Below the pieces are notes generated by a model. The model did no database searches. It was not told the DNA's origin and saw only the letters and a list, made by a program, of their open reading frames with translations. Of a stretch of 64,000 nt of DNA, positions 1-23,238 are shown piece by piece. The DNA is taken from positions 58,501 through 122,500 of the forward strand of contig JAWQFJ010001240.1 of the NCBI GenBank assembly GCA_034096865.1, written 5' to 3'. Both the position numbers and the translations under genes were made by a program. Each line of letters starts with the position of its first letter. The first letter of the stretch is position 1. Source of the DNA: Theodoxus fluviatilis. Its lineage: Eukaryota; Mollusca; Gastropoda; Cycloneritida; Neritidae.

Positions 1-979
1 AAAGAGAACAAGATGGGTTATAAAATATAACTAAATGAATTGGTCACACAGTGAAGTTTGTCATTTTCCTCCATCACACATCTTTCATGCAGTTTACCGA
101 GAGCTGTATCCTTGCTTCTAATCATGTCAAGTCAAGGGTGCACATATGTTGTTGTTGTTGTTGTTGTCATCATCACCATTGTCGTTGCTGTGTTGCTGCT
201 ATCATTCTAACCCGAGAGACCAAAGAGTTCTAACCTGGTAACATCAGTCGTCAGTGATTAGCTTTTTATCTTGACAATGACTACCAAATGTAGACATGTC
301 GGCATCTGTGATCATACACATCCTTCCCTTGAAAAACGTTCCATAGTGCTTAGTAGTTATTACCAAATCCTAAGCCTCTCCAGTTGTTCATTTGCACTAA
401 CGACGTATGAAAATTTAATGGAGAATTTGTAGAAAAGATTAATTAGCACTACACTCTACAGCGTACAGGAAGTACAATCAACACAATGTGAATCGAAATA
501 ATGGATGCATTATCACATAGGTGCGTAAAGGGTTAATCAACTAATGACAGGAAGAAGAATCAGGCAAACGATCACGTTTTATGTTATTCTATGCGAATAA
601 ACCGCAAAATTAATCTTCTCAAAACATAAACAGTATACTACTACTAGTAAGTAAGTATTATAGTATAGAATCGTCCTTACCGGGGCTGCGCATGTTGTAT
701 TGTCCTTCCATCTCGGAGACCTATCGCGCTTTCTGAACTGCAGAAGCAGAAGAGTAATGAAAAGATTTATATGCGAATCTGTGTACAAACACACTACCGC
801 TTCAAGGAAGACGTGGCTCTCTCGAAACGATCGACACAGCGTTACGAAACCTATTTTTGGTTGGTTGACAGGATGTGCCAACCTCTCCTCCAATCATTCT
901 CTTCGTTTCGCGCAGGTTCCTCTTCCGCTGGCGGGTTCTCGCACGTGTTTGTGTTGTGTTTCTGTGTGACCTTGCGACG
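1..979. other. 5' flank of NSUN4
   Basis: No gene is supported here. There is a short GTT/CAT-rich tract near 148-195 and otherwise mixed unique sequence. The last 300 bases become richer in CG dinucleotides, as expected near a promoter, but I cannot place a TATA box or a transcription start. The short open frames that cross this stretch overlap on both strands and have no recognisable protein content. Confidence 0.4.
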
Positions 980-12534
<11,555 letters not shown>

Positions 12535-13008
12535 TGTGCTGGTGAGTTTTTGGCCCCGTGTACATCTGCAAGATCCTCAGAGTGAAGTAGTAGACTGTAA
12601 GAGTTTCCTCTTCACTGCCAACATTGGCCCAATGTAAATCTGCGAAATCCTGAGAGCAAAGTAATGTATTCTTAAGAGTTTCCTCTTCACTGCCAACATT
12701 GGCCCAATATACATCTGCAAGATCCTCAGAGTGAAGTAATTGGCCCAACATACAGCTGCAGAATCCTGAGAGCAAAGCATTGTGTTTTTAAGAGTTTCCT
12801 CTTCACTGCCAACATTGGCCCAATGTACGGCTGCTAAATCCTCAGAGTGAAGTAATGGACTGTTGAGATTTCCTCTTCACTGCCAACATTGGCCCAAGGT
12901 ACAGCTGCAAAATCCTGAGAGCAAAGTAATGAATTCTTAAGAGTTTCCTCTTTACTGCCAACATTAACCCAACGTACAGCTGCAAAATCCTGAGAGCAAA
13001 GTAATGTG
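12535..13008 (+). repeat. Tandem copies of the NSUN4 terminal exon, left block (about 7 units)
   Basis: Downstream of the NSUN4 stop, units of about 65-80 bp repeat the end of the coding exon: CACTGCCAACATTGGCCCAA, then TGTACATCTGCAAGATCCTC and AGAGTGAAGTAAT. Each corresponds to the coding stretch for TANFGPMYICKILRVK and its stop, followed by a TTAAGAGTTTCCTCTT spacer. The first unit (12549) is almost identical to the gene; later units carry CTGAGAGCAAAG instead of CTCAGAGTGAAG. They are probably transcribed as NSUN4 3' UTR. Confidence 0.9.
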
Positions 13009-13873
13009 TTTTTGACTCACATGCGAAGCAAAAGTGAGTCTATGTACTGAGCCGTGTCGTCCGTCCGTCCGTCCGTCCGGGCGCCCGGGCGTCCGGGCGT
13101 AAAAACCTTAAACGTTGGATTTTTCTCGGAGACTATTAAGTCTATCAACACCAAATGTGGCATGATGGTGTATGATGACAAGGCCTCAAAAAACATACAT
13201 AGTGACTTGACCTTGCTTCAAGGTCAAGATCACAGGAGCCATAAATGTGGTCTCAAAAACAGTCATTTTTCACATTTTCCCAATTTTCTCCCACGTTATT
13301 GAGAATGGCGACCTTAGCTACAAGTGGTATATAGGTCAAAGCAAGCCCTATCTTTTGATACCAGTTTGGTTGACCTTGCTTCAAGGTCAAGGTCACAGGA
13401 GCTCTTCAAAGTTGGATTGTATACATATTTTGAAGTGACCTTGACCCTGAACTATGGAAGATAACTGTTTCAAACTTAATAATTATGTTGGGCACATGTT
13501 ATACTTTCATCATGAGACAGATTTGGTCACATACCATCAAGGTCAAGGTCACTTTGACCCTTATGAAATGTGACCAAAATGGGGTAGTGAACCACTAAAA
13601 GTGACTATATCTCATGGTAGAAAGTGCCAATAAGCACCATTGTGCTTCCTATGTCTTGAATTAACAGCTTTGTGTTGCATGACCTTGGATGACCTTGACC
13701 TTGGGTCAAGGTCACATGTATTTTGGTAGGAAAAATGTGTAAAGCATTTCTTTGTGTATGATGTCATTGGTAGGTTTAGTTGTTTGACCTTGACCTTGAA
13801 GGTCACCTGAAGGTCAAGGTCATATAAAGGTCAAGGTCAAGCATGTGAGCGTATGGGCTTTGCCCTTCTTGTT
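13009..13873 (+). repeat. Dispersed AAGGTCA-rich repeat, copy 1
   Basis: It starts TTTTTGACTCACATGCGAAG and ends GGGCTTTGCCCTTCTTGTT. It carries many AAGGTCA hexamers, often directly doubled (AGGTCAAGGTCA), and a (CCGT)n/GGGCG tract near its left end. It is inserted in the NSUN4-derived tandem array: the array sequence TGTTTTT / AAGAGTTTCC is contiguous in other units and is split here. No coding capacity. Confidence 0.9.
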
Positions 13874-14205
13874 AAGAGTTTCCTCTTCACTGCCAACACT
13901 GGCCCAATGTACGGCTGCAAAATCCTGAGAGCAAAGTAATGTGTTTTAAGAGTTTCCTCTTCCCTGCCAACATTGGCCCAATGTACGGCTGCAAAATCCT
14001 GAGAGCAAAGTAATGTATTCTTAAGAGTTTCCTCTTCCCTGCCAACATTGGCCCAATGTACAGCTGCAAAATCCTGAGAGCGAAGTAATGTGTTTTAAGA
14101 GTTTCCTCTTCACTGCCAACATTGGCCCAAGGTACATGTATCTGCAAGATCCTCAGAGTGAAGTAATGGACTGTTACAGTGTTTTCTCTTCACTGCTGGC
14201 AACTT
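13874..14205 (+). repeat. Tandem copies of the NSUN4 terminal exon, right block (about 4 units)
   Basis: The array resumes immediately after the dispersed repeat with AAGAGTTTCCTCTTCACTGC. Four units of about 75 bp follow, then a partial one ending near TGGCAACTTTGGATTTG. Units 8-10 are of the CTGAGAGC(A/G)AAG type; the last returns to CTCAGAGTGAAG. Confidence 0.88.
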
Positions 14206-14408
14206 TGGATTTGTGTTGACAAGAATGAAGAAGCAAAACCAAAAAAATGAATTGATAAATGAACTTGCTTTGATGACTGGTCACACCAGTTTGCAGATAA
14301 TTATGTACTGTGCATAAGGAAGAAGGCTAAAGATGGTGAAACAGTTTTTGAGCAAATGCTGAGAAAAGTCATGAGCATGCTGTGTGATGAAATAGCTTTC
14401 CTGAAGAA

Positions 14409-14990
14409 GAACAAAACAGCGCAGCACGTCCCGTGCTGAGGAAGGGAAAACGCGATCATGTGACACCCATGCTTAGGCATCTACACTGGCTTCCTGTGAA
14501 ATTCCGCTGCCAGTACAAACTTGCTGTTTTGGCCTACCGTCATTTTGATGGTACTCTTCCTGTGTATCTTTCGGCATCCCTTTGCACATATCAACCATCC
14601 CGTTCTCTCCGTTCAGCAAATGAAAAGCTTCTCAAAATTCCTAAACGTAGTACAAAATCTTTTGGTGAGCGTAGTTTTAGTTTCAATGCCCCCTCTGTCT
14701 GGAACTCGCTGCCGGCTGGCCTGCGTGACGCACCCACTTTACCTATTTTTAAGTCGCAACTGAAGACTCACATGTTTCGACTGGCTTTCGTTTGATTGTA
14801 GGTTTTTCTTCTCGTGATCATGTATGTTGTTGTATCCATTCTCAGATCTGTAAGTTGTATTATGTTTTGTATTATGTTGGTAAGCTTGTTGATGAATGTC
14901 TGCGTGTGAATGTGGTTATGTCAGCGCATTGAGTTGTACAGAAGTGCGCATTACAAATGCTACTCATTATTATTATTATTATTATTATTA
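14409..14990 (+). pseudogene. 5'-truncated non-LTR retrotransposon (C-terminal end and 3' tail)
   Basis: An open frame from about 14412 to 14795 reads QNSAARPVLRKGKRDHVTPM, then LHWLPVKFRCQYKLAVLAYR and, near the end, GERSFSFNAPSVWNSLPAGL and FKSQLKTHMF. This is the widely seen C-terminal region downstream of the reverse transcriptase in CR1/L2/Jockey-type elements. It ends with a normal stop, about 170 bases of 3' sequence and a (TTA)n tail at 14966-14990, typical of that group. The endonuclease and catalytic RT are missing, so the copy is dead. Confidence 0.82.
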
Positions 14991-16147
14991 AGAAAAAAAT
15001 CGCTGTGAGCATGCTGGTTTTAAAAGTGGAATATGTATGAATGAATAAATAGTATTGTGATTGGAATATCTCATTTTGTAATTTTTCTGATTTTAGACTT
15101 GTCTTCTCATGCAGTCAGATTTTCTACTCAGAAGTCTTCTTGACGCATGGAGCAAACGTATGATTGAACTGGTGTACAGCTGATGGATTTGAAAGTTTAG
15201 CAAGTTATGTTGTACTTTTACTCAGTGCTTTTACTCTGCATTTGAGAAACTTTAAGGCAAAGATTTGCAGGCTGCTGTATCCCATAATCAAAGTGACTTT
15301 ATTTACCATTTTGTTGTTTTGTTTAGCTATCTATCACATTACTCACCTGTGGTTAACCTTGTTATGGAGTGAAAAAAAATCAAATAGTGTGGAGGTTTTT
15401 GCATACTTCATGTTGCTGCCTTTCACAGCAAAGCTTTGGCCTGTGTGCATGTATCGGATACCCAGACAATGGAATGAGTATGCCAGGCGTTTTTTGCTGC
15501 TTTCAAGTTCTAAAAATATGCAAATCTTTCTGCCAAATGAGAAGTGCCTCATTGCTTTCCATTGTAATAACACATCCATGAAAATGTCATGTTTGCTAAT
15601 GAAAAGTGCACTATAATGTGTGTAATTGGGTGCATGTCCATGAGTGTGTGTACATACGTGTGTGTGTGGCATGCATGCACGTGTACATGCCTGAGAGTTT
15701 CACTCTGAGAGCTCCTGGTCATGGCAGTGCTACTCTAAATGCGATATTGTCCATTAAAACTCATTCAAGACGGGCCAATTTGTCCCCAGCTATAGTGCAT
15801 CAGACAGACAACCCATTTCTAAGTTTAATCCCAGAAACTACCCCAAAAAGAAAAACTAATCATAGTAGAACTTTGAACAATAGTGGACAGCATCAATTTT
15901 TTATACTTCAAATCCCAGATCGTGTATGTTCATCTTCAACAGTTTTTTGCTGCTGATCCTCAATTGGGGATGTTCGCCTCAAATGAGTTAAAGCAAACGT
16001 ACATTCTTTCTCATCAGCTGGAATGTTCTGTTTTTACTGCTCCATCCGCTGTGAACACAAATGCAACAATAAAACGGATTTTACATTCAACAAAGTGGGG
16101 ATAAGATGAAAAAAAAACCAAGACTGGTTTTCTAGGACAAGGCAAAG
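14991..16147. other. Intergenic DNA between convergent NSUN4 and SH3BGR-like genes
   Basis: AT-rich, mostly unique sequence. Plus-strand AATAAA hexamers at 15044-15049 and 16068-16073 could end an NSUN4 transcript reading through the array. A short GTGT/CATG tract lies at 15630-15690. Frames of 70-150 codons here have no recognisable content. Confidence 0.35.
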
Positions 16148-16153
16148 TTTATT
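16148..16153 (-). promoter_or_regulatory. Candidate poly(A) signal for a minus-strand transcript
   Basis: TTTATT on plus is AATAAA on minus. It is followed on the minus strand within 45 bases by CCAGTCTTGG and a run of T (plus polyA at 16109-16117), the usual order of hexamer, cleavage region and U-rich element. It could terminate the SH3BGR-like gene with a 9.4 kb 3' UTR. Nearer hexamers exist, so this is tentative. Confidence 0.35.
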
Positions 16154-18621
16154 TCAGGGACAATAACTTATTTTCAGTGACAGAAGTAATAACACCTCAT
16201 TCTCCATTGTGTGATTGAAGCTAAAGCCAATTACACTGGTGTTCAGTGAATCAATACAACGAGAAATTAGCACATGACATCCCAATACCTGGGCAACAAG
16301 AACAAATCAGTAAAGAGTTTTTCAAAGAACCACTCATAAAATATACACCTTTTGAGTTCATGCGCAATTCACTCATAATTCGAAACAATACTTTTTGAGG
16401 TGTACTGGACGCCCAACAAAAAGATTTGTAGCATTTAGCATTGAGTATGTTGAAAACATTTCCAACTGGATTCATGGCATGTAGATATTGTATATAAAAA
16501 ATACAATTAACAGAAAAATGGCAACTAATTTCATATTGCAATGTATATTGCAGAATAAATATTGAAGTTCCTCACATGGTTGCTTTGGAGGTTAAAAAAA
16601 GTAATCAATCCACTGCCTTCAAGAAAGCAAAGCTAAGCAGAGCATTTTAACTTCATTGCGATGTGTCCACACAAAAATATTGCAAAGAATTGCTCTAAAT
16701 ATTGTCAGATAATATCTGCTTTATGTATCGTAACTGTTCAACTAAAAAAAGCATTAATGCTCTTCACAACACATTTCTTACAGGTGAAAAACTTCCTTCT
16801 AATAATTGCCCCCAAACAGATGTATGTGTTGTGAAGCAGGTTACATTTATTCGACTTCCTTTAACATAAAACTCTGGCTCAGTCTAAGAGGAAGTGAGGT
16901 ACATAGATTACTGCTCTTCAAGTTTAAAACCAAAGAAAATGCAAGCAAACTGTGTTGTTGCCGCTGGCAAGAGGGCAGCTCATCATGCTTTTGAGATCAA
17001 CATACCACTAATTCGTCTAGGTCACTACAGGAGCACACAGCTATGGCAAATAGGTACACTGACAGAGACAAAGAATTATGTATCATATTCTGATGCAAGT
17101 GAGATATTACAAGGAAAGAAAAGAAAAGGGAAGAAGAATTAGAACGGCACTGCACAGTATTTATATACATTGCTTCATCTGCTATGTTAAGGTGTTGCTG
17201 TGGCTGTACTTTTTTTAAGTTTAGAAGTCACGAAGGCATTTTTGGTTGAGCGAAAATCTGCCCTGGCATGGCCACCCACATCTAAATGGAGCTTTAAGTA
17301 TTTCCCTGCTTTAGGGCAGGAAACAAGCCCGACTCCATACCAAAAAATATGTCAACCTATTTCCCTCAGATCTAACACTATCCATTTCACCTCCTACATC
17401 TTCAACAATTCAGTGTCCTTGCAGTTGGGCGATCAAAACATTTCGTCACATTAGTGACACATTTTGAAACGGGAGCAACTGACATGATTTAAGAACCAAC
17501 AAGCCATACAAGGCCCACAGTTTCTGTCTCAAAACAATGCTATAAATACATCTGAGAAGGTTCCAGTTGGCACAATTCAGTGAGTCAGGTGTGTGAACAT
17601 TTAAAAAAGGGAACATCAGAAGTTGCATAATCCTTCTGGAGTGAGACATGCAAGAACTCAGAAAATGTTAATGGCTCAAATTATGGAACAAAAATGTACC
17701 GTAACTGGCTGATTATTTGGTGTTTAGTGGGTCTTCTTCATAATTAATACCCAGTTGTTTTCAAACAATCTTGCAAATTCACAGCAACGTGCAAATTGAC
17801 ATAACAGTTATTATGTATTGGTTACATAATAGTCATTACCATAAGGCTCTGGTTAATTTGGAATCTTCAATCATCATCACACAAAGATGTTACATTGTTA
17901 GAAACTCATGCACATATGCAGCTTGATTCAAGTATCAACTGCAACAAATTGTTTCCTCACTTCCATTGACATAGTGTATTCTTCATCATGCAAGATAAAT
18001 TCTAACTCGTGTGTTTCCTCATTAAACCATCCTAATGTCATTAATGATTAAATGCTCACAGGAAGGCAGGAGTATCGAGTTCAGTCCTACACGCTGAAAG
18101 TCAACTTTTGTTTTGTTGTTTTCTTTGGTTAAACAACTTTGATTAATTAAGATATGCAAGCCACAGGAGCTAATGTCATCATTGTCATTATGTCATGATG
18201 ACAGCTAAGATGGTAAATATCACGAGTGGTTACATTTCATTCAGGCTAATGCAAATCCAGTGGATAACACATGTTGTCAATGAATATCAGAGCATTAAAA
18301 AGTGTTATCAGATTGTCGGCAGCTGAGCAATCAGTGTGTGAGTATGATGCAACCGTTGGACCTGGAGAAGAGGGAGAGGGGCGAGACCAGAAACAATGAG
18401 TGCAACCTGATACAGGTGACACTTGCACAGTTGAATACAACACACAACTGTGCAATGCAGCAAACAAAGCACGCTGTGCGATTTGTTACCAAATGTTCAT
18501 TCTGTCAGTTGATGTGTAACGCTGTGCTGCAGTAGAAGTGATGATTGCAGATCAAGAGAAACTGCCAGTTTTGCCATTCAAGCATTGCAAGTAATGTCAG
18601 TACATGACATGCAGATGAAGA

Positions 18622-18863
18622 CCAGGGCCCGTATTCACAACGGCGATTTATCGGCGATTTATTTTACCTCCAATTTATCTCTAAACTCGGACGATTCCAA
18701 CTGTCTGTTCCGCTCTCCCTTGGCTGGAAAGCAGTATATATAGCAAAGCGCAACCTAGGATCCTCTGACGAGCGTACCTTATCTAACTGATCAAGATAAC
18801 GCGGGGCTAGGGGATAAATCGAGTTTTAAGAAGATAAATCGCCGTTGTGAATACGGGCCCTGG
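18622..18863. mobile_element. 242-bp MITE with about 30-bp perfect inverted termini
   Basis: It begins CCAGGGCCCGTATTCACAAC and ends with its exact complement GTTGTGAATACGGGCCCTGG; the match continues inward through GGCGATTTAT. It has no coding sequence. Flanks (AAGA and TACA) show no clear target duplication. The superfamily is not assignable by eye. Confidence 0.85.
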
Positions 18864-21800
18864 TACACAACCTATAAGTGCATCACAGACGGGTTCCTCA
18901 GCTGCAACGGAGTAGGACTAGTCAAGAGATCCTATAGCAGACTAGCAATGGATGACATCAACAACAACATCTACACCGAGGATAACTGCTACAGAAAGCT
19001 GAATGAAGAATAAAGACAGTGATGGCATCGTAGCATCAAGGAGGGAATTACATACTAGTCGATTGATTGAAAAACATTCAGCACATCACTAAATCAAATG
19101 CATGCTATGAATGCATTCAAATATGTATACATTCAAAGAAGCACAAAAGCCAGTTGTGTTTGACCGCTGTCAGAAAACTTGAATAACAGTGCAGTTTATC
19201 AAGGCTATGAATGCTCAAATTGGAATGACAGATGGAAATCTCAAAGCTTGAGACAAATCCACGTATCTTCAACTATCAAGAGGTTAATGGCAAGCATCCA
19301 CTGTATTCACAAGCAGCGAGAGTTGCTTCATTTTATCTTGCGATTGGATATATTTGTTTCTCTTCCTCCCACATCAAATCTTCAAATGTCACAGTGTCCT
19401 GTCAGACGGTTCCTCACTTTGATGAAGGTTTGACACATGGGGAAGTCACGAGACCTTTCGGCCTCCCTTCACCTTTCCTATTTCTACAGCACCCCTGATG
19501 AACAGTTAAAGCTGGTGACGGATTTCAAGGTCTACAAAGCTTGCAGACTGCCAAGCTGATGAATAAAACTTAAAAATCAACTGGTCATCCCTATGCATTT
19601 TGTTATTTGCAAGGCTACACAAATAAGCAAAATTGAGCCATCTACCTGAAGGAGCAAAAATCTTGCAGACACACATAATCCATAACAGCAAATGTCATCC
19701 AAATATTCTGCAGACATGTTTTCTGCCAGACGAACATCACGGGAAAGTCATTGCAAGACTAAATCTGGTCCATTCCATTGAAGGTGGGGTTCACTCGACA
19801 TCTTCAGGGTTCAAGCCATCAATACCATGCTGGAGGAGGTTTGCAGGATGAATGTAAAACAAAAGCCACCCCTGTTACATCTTCAGTGATCATCATGGTC
19901 GACATCTTCAGTGACTGGACTGCAGTGCAAGAGGTCAAGGCTGTTGCAGAAGCATAAGACCAGCCCTTCAGCAAAGCTCCATTTCCAATATTGCCTTTGG
20001 AGACAATCCAGCAACCACTGTTGATTTCAAACCTACTGGTGACTCAAGCAGTCCACCACCAGCTATGTTGGTCAAAGCATCTTGATGGCATTCATGGTGG
20101 TCAAAAAGCATGATGTTGGCATCTATGATGGGTGAAGTGTGCCGCTAACTACTACGTACGGTCAAAGCTCATGCATGCTGTTGTAGTCTGCTGTGTCCAA
20201 GCACACTGCTGGAGCCTATGATGATCTAAGCACACTCGGGGAAGTCTTGGTCACTATTGATGGCAGGCAGCTGTCAGATTGTTGAAAGTTGTTTTCGCAC
20301 TTAGAGCACCAGTCTGAAATGAAATGAAAAATCCCAATGAATCCTCACATGATGACATGAAGATGAAAGAAAAACAATGGTCAATATTTGCTCCTAGTGT
20401 AATAAAAGGAAATGCAATCCAGACATCCTGGCTCCTACATAACATCCAGTCACTTCTTGATAAAGCACCCAATGAAAGGCATGATCCGTTCTTGGTTATT
20501 TCATCAAGAACTACAGTTATGGGTCTGTCTTATTTTAGACTTGACATTTAAGCAGTTATTTCTTGTTTTTGAATGAATGCTTCTACACTGTGAAAGACTT
20601 TCATTTAGAAAAATCCTAATGTCAATGATACAATATACACAATTATGTTTTTTTTCACTCAAATGAACTATTCATGCAGTGAACAATCAGACATGTTGAA
20701 CAAAGGCACAGCACATGAAAGGAATACCTGAGCAACATGCTCACCTTTAGGTTTGAATAATGGCAGTACCTTCCTAGTCATCAGATCCCTGAAAAACACA
20801 GAATGTTTCTTCAATACACAATCCCCTCAGCAATGTTCAAACATCTACCACTACTTGAATGAGAAGTTTGAAGGAGAACTTCACCAAATGAAAAGCTGTC
20901 ACCCATGGGAATACATGTACAATCTGGGGAGTTTTTGGGGAAGGGTATCTCCTTGGGTAGTAAAGGTTATTGGCATGGTTTTGATATCTATGGTGTCATT
21001 ATTCGGTGTTACTAATCTGCAACTGTTTTATCACTAAGAAGTGGTAAAATTCTGTAGACTACAGGGCACTACACATTCAATCCAACTTCTGCTAAATATG
21101 AAAGTATGATTCAGCATAAATTGAATTATTATTTACAATATTACATTAGGATGTTCTAAAACACAAAAGAACTAAAATAAAAATTATTTACAAAGAATAT
21201 TATGCAGTTATCAAAGTCTGTATTGACATGTCTCTCTAACATTTATGAATATATCCTCACACGGTAACAAAAACTATTGTCTTGTCTGTTGTTGTTTTCT
21301 CTAATATGCATTCCACATCAGCTGACAATACAACAAGAATCACAATGAACAACTATGAGCATACATGGACTGATGGTAACATGCGATCTTGTTAGTTTAA
21401 CTAGAATAGTTTACTTCAAAAGTGCTCATTCAAGTTATAATTTACAACACTATTTGCACTTCACCTTAACACATGTGATTAAATGACATGACCTGTTAAC
21501 TGATGCTACAACAGCAAGTATCTTTAGACATGCTGCAACAACAGGAAGGAATAATGAGCTGAAGATGTGGAGAAGCAAAGACCAGATTACAGAAGTTACA
21601 GCACAGTTTATTCTTCAAGTACATGTACCCATTCCAGAAGAAGTTCTTGAAGATCACCAATTCTACTCAGCAACAACAAGGCTAAAAAAAATTTGTTGAA
21701 GTAGAGAAATTAATGTCCCTAGAAGACCAGTTTTGAGTGAACAGTCATCTGAATAAACGCCACACACAACTCAAGAGCTTGGCACCTTGATACATGTAGT

Positions 21801-22965
21801 TCCAAGTTTTTGTGATTGAAGGTGACCAGTGCAGACACCTTGTAAGTTTGAAGGAAAGTAGCCGATACAATATCAACTTTGCACAATCATTCTACAGGCT
21901 GAAAGGAGGCTCGGCAAATCCTTGTCACATAAATCTGGTCTTATAAGGAAGTTTTAAAGAGATCTACAGCCAAAAATATGGGAAGCTAGGGACTTAAGTG
22001 ATAGTCTGAGCTTTGGATAGGGCAAAATAAATGAGATTGGTGTAAACAGTGATGACAACACACCATCCGCATCAGTCTAATTGACATTTCTTTTCATTCC
22101 AACATACTGGGAATCCTTGTAAAGCAACACTACGTGGTGACTGGCCTAGCAACACTCAAAGGTCACTTCTTCATTTACTAAGAATGGGCCTCACAACAAG
22201 ATACCCAGTATACTGATCTCTAACTACTTGAACAGTGTCTATTAAAATGCCTTTGCTTCTCCACAGTGCACAATAAGTGTAACAACATGCACTTGTCATG
22301 CTGATGAAGGATGAAGATTTGTTCAATACACACAGCACCATGGAAGACCATATATGCACTGTCAGGGAAAGGTATACTTTTCAATCTGAGCTAAGGCTTT
22401 TTGTAAAGGAAAGGTAAGATGAAGTAACAGTGATGATATACTTGATAAAGTCAGTACTTGGGGAAAGAAACAACAGACACGGATACCAAGAAGACAGGTG
22501 AGTTCAAAAGATGGAGTGATGAAGGAAAGTCATAGAAGGGGATTTCTCATTTTAGTGGGCCAGGGAGAAAAGTTTATTTGTTATCGCTGGTGTGTACTAG
22601 AGTTGAGGCTTCTATCAAACCAGGAAATAAGAAAATGAATTCAAAGTAAGCAACTATTTTCGTTTTTGTACTTAGGGGTGAAGGAAATAAATTAGGCACA
22701 AAACAAGGACTTTGAATGCAAACAGGGAAATTAAAAAAAGTTTCCTCTGAATACAAGTTACCTGTGATAAAACCCAAAAAAAGTTTCTTGCGTAACTGAG
22801 AGTTCTGTCGGATCATTCTGTCACAAAGACTTTGCATTAATGTAGTGACTTGTCATTCATCTACACTTGCTATGTACAGAAAACGTGAAAGTGGCAGAAA
22901 AATAGCACTTGAGATCAGAAGAGAAAGCTATCACCGAGTTAAAACTGCAAAACAATTTTCTAAAG

Positions 22966-23173
22966 GGGTGTGTGTGTGTGCGTGTGTGTGTGTGTGCGTG
23001 TGTGTGTGTGTGTGTCTGTGTGTATATATGTGTGTGTGTGTATGTGTGTGTGAGTGTGTGTGTGTGTCTGTGTTTGTGTGTGTGTGTTTGTGTGTGTGTA
23101 TGTGCGAGTGTGTATGTGTGTGTGTGTGTGTGTCTGTGTTTGTGTGTGTGTGTTTGTGTGTGTGTATGTGCGA

Positions 23174-23238
<65 letters not shown>
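22966..23238 (+). repeat. (GT)n microsatellite, interrupted
   Basis: About 270 bp of GT dinucleotides with TATG, GCGA and CTGTGTTT interruptions. Part of it is duplicated: the segment around 23040-23115 recurs about 60-66 bases later. Cys/Val frames on plus and His/Thr frames on minus are artefacts. Confidence 0.92.

Noticed and set aside
15164..15616. 150-codon frame with a hydrophobic N terminus
   Set aside because: AT-rich intergenic DNA. The start is TTG-type, not ATG. The apparent membrane stretch is T-rich sequence; no homologue is recognised.
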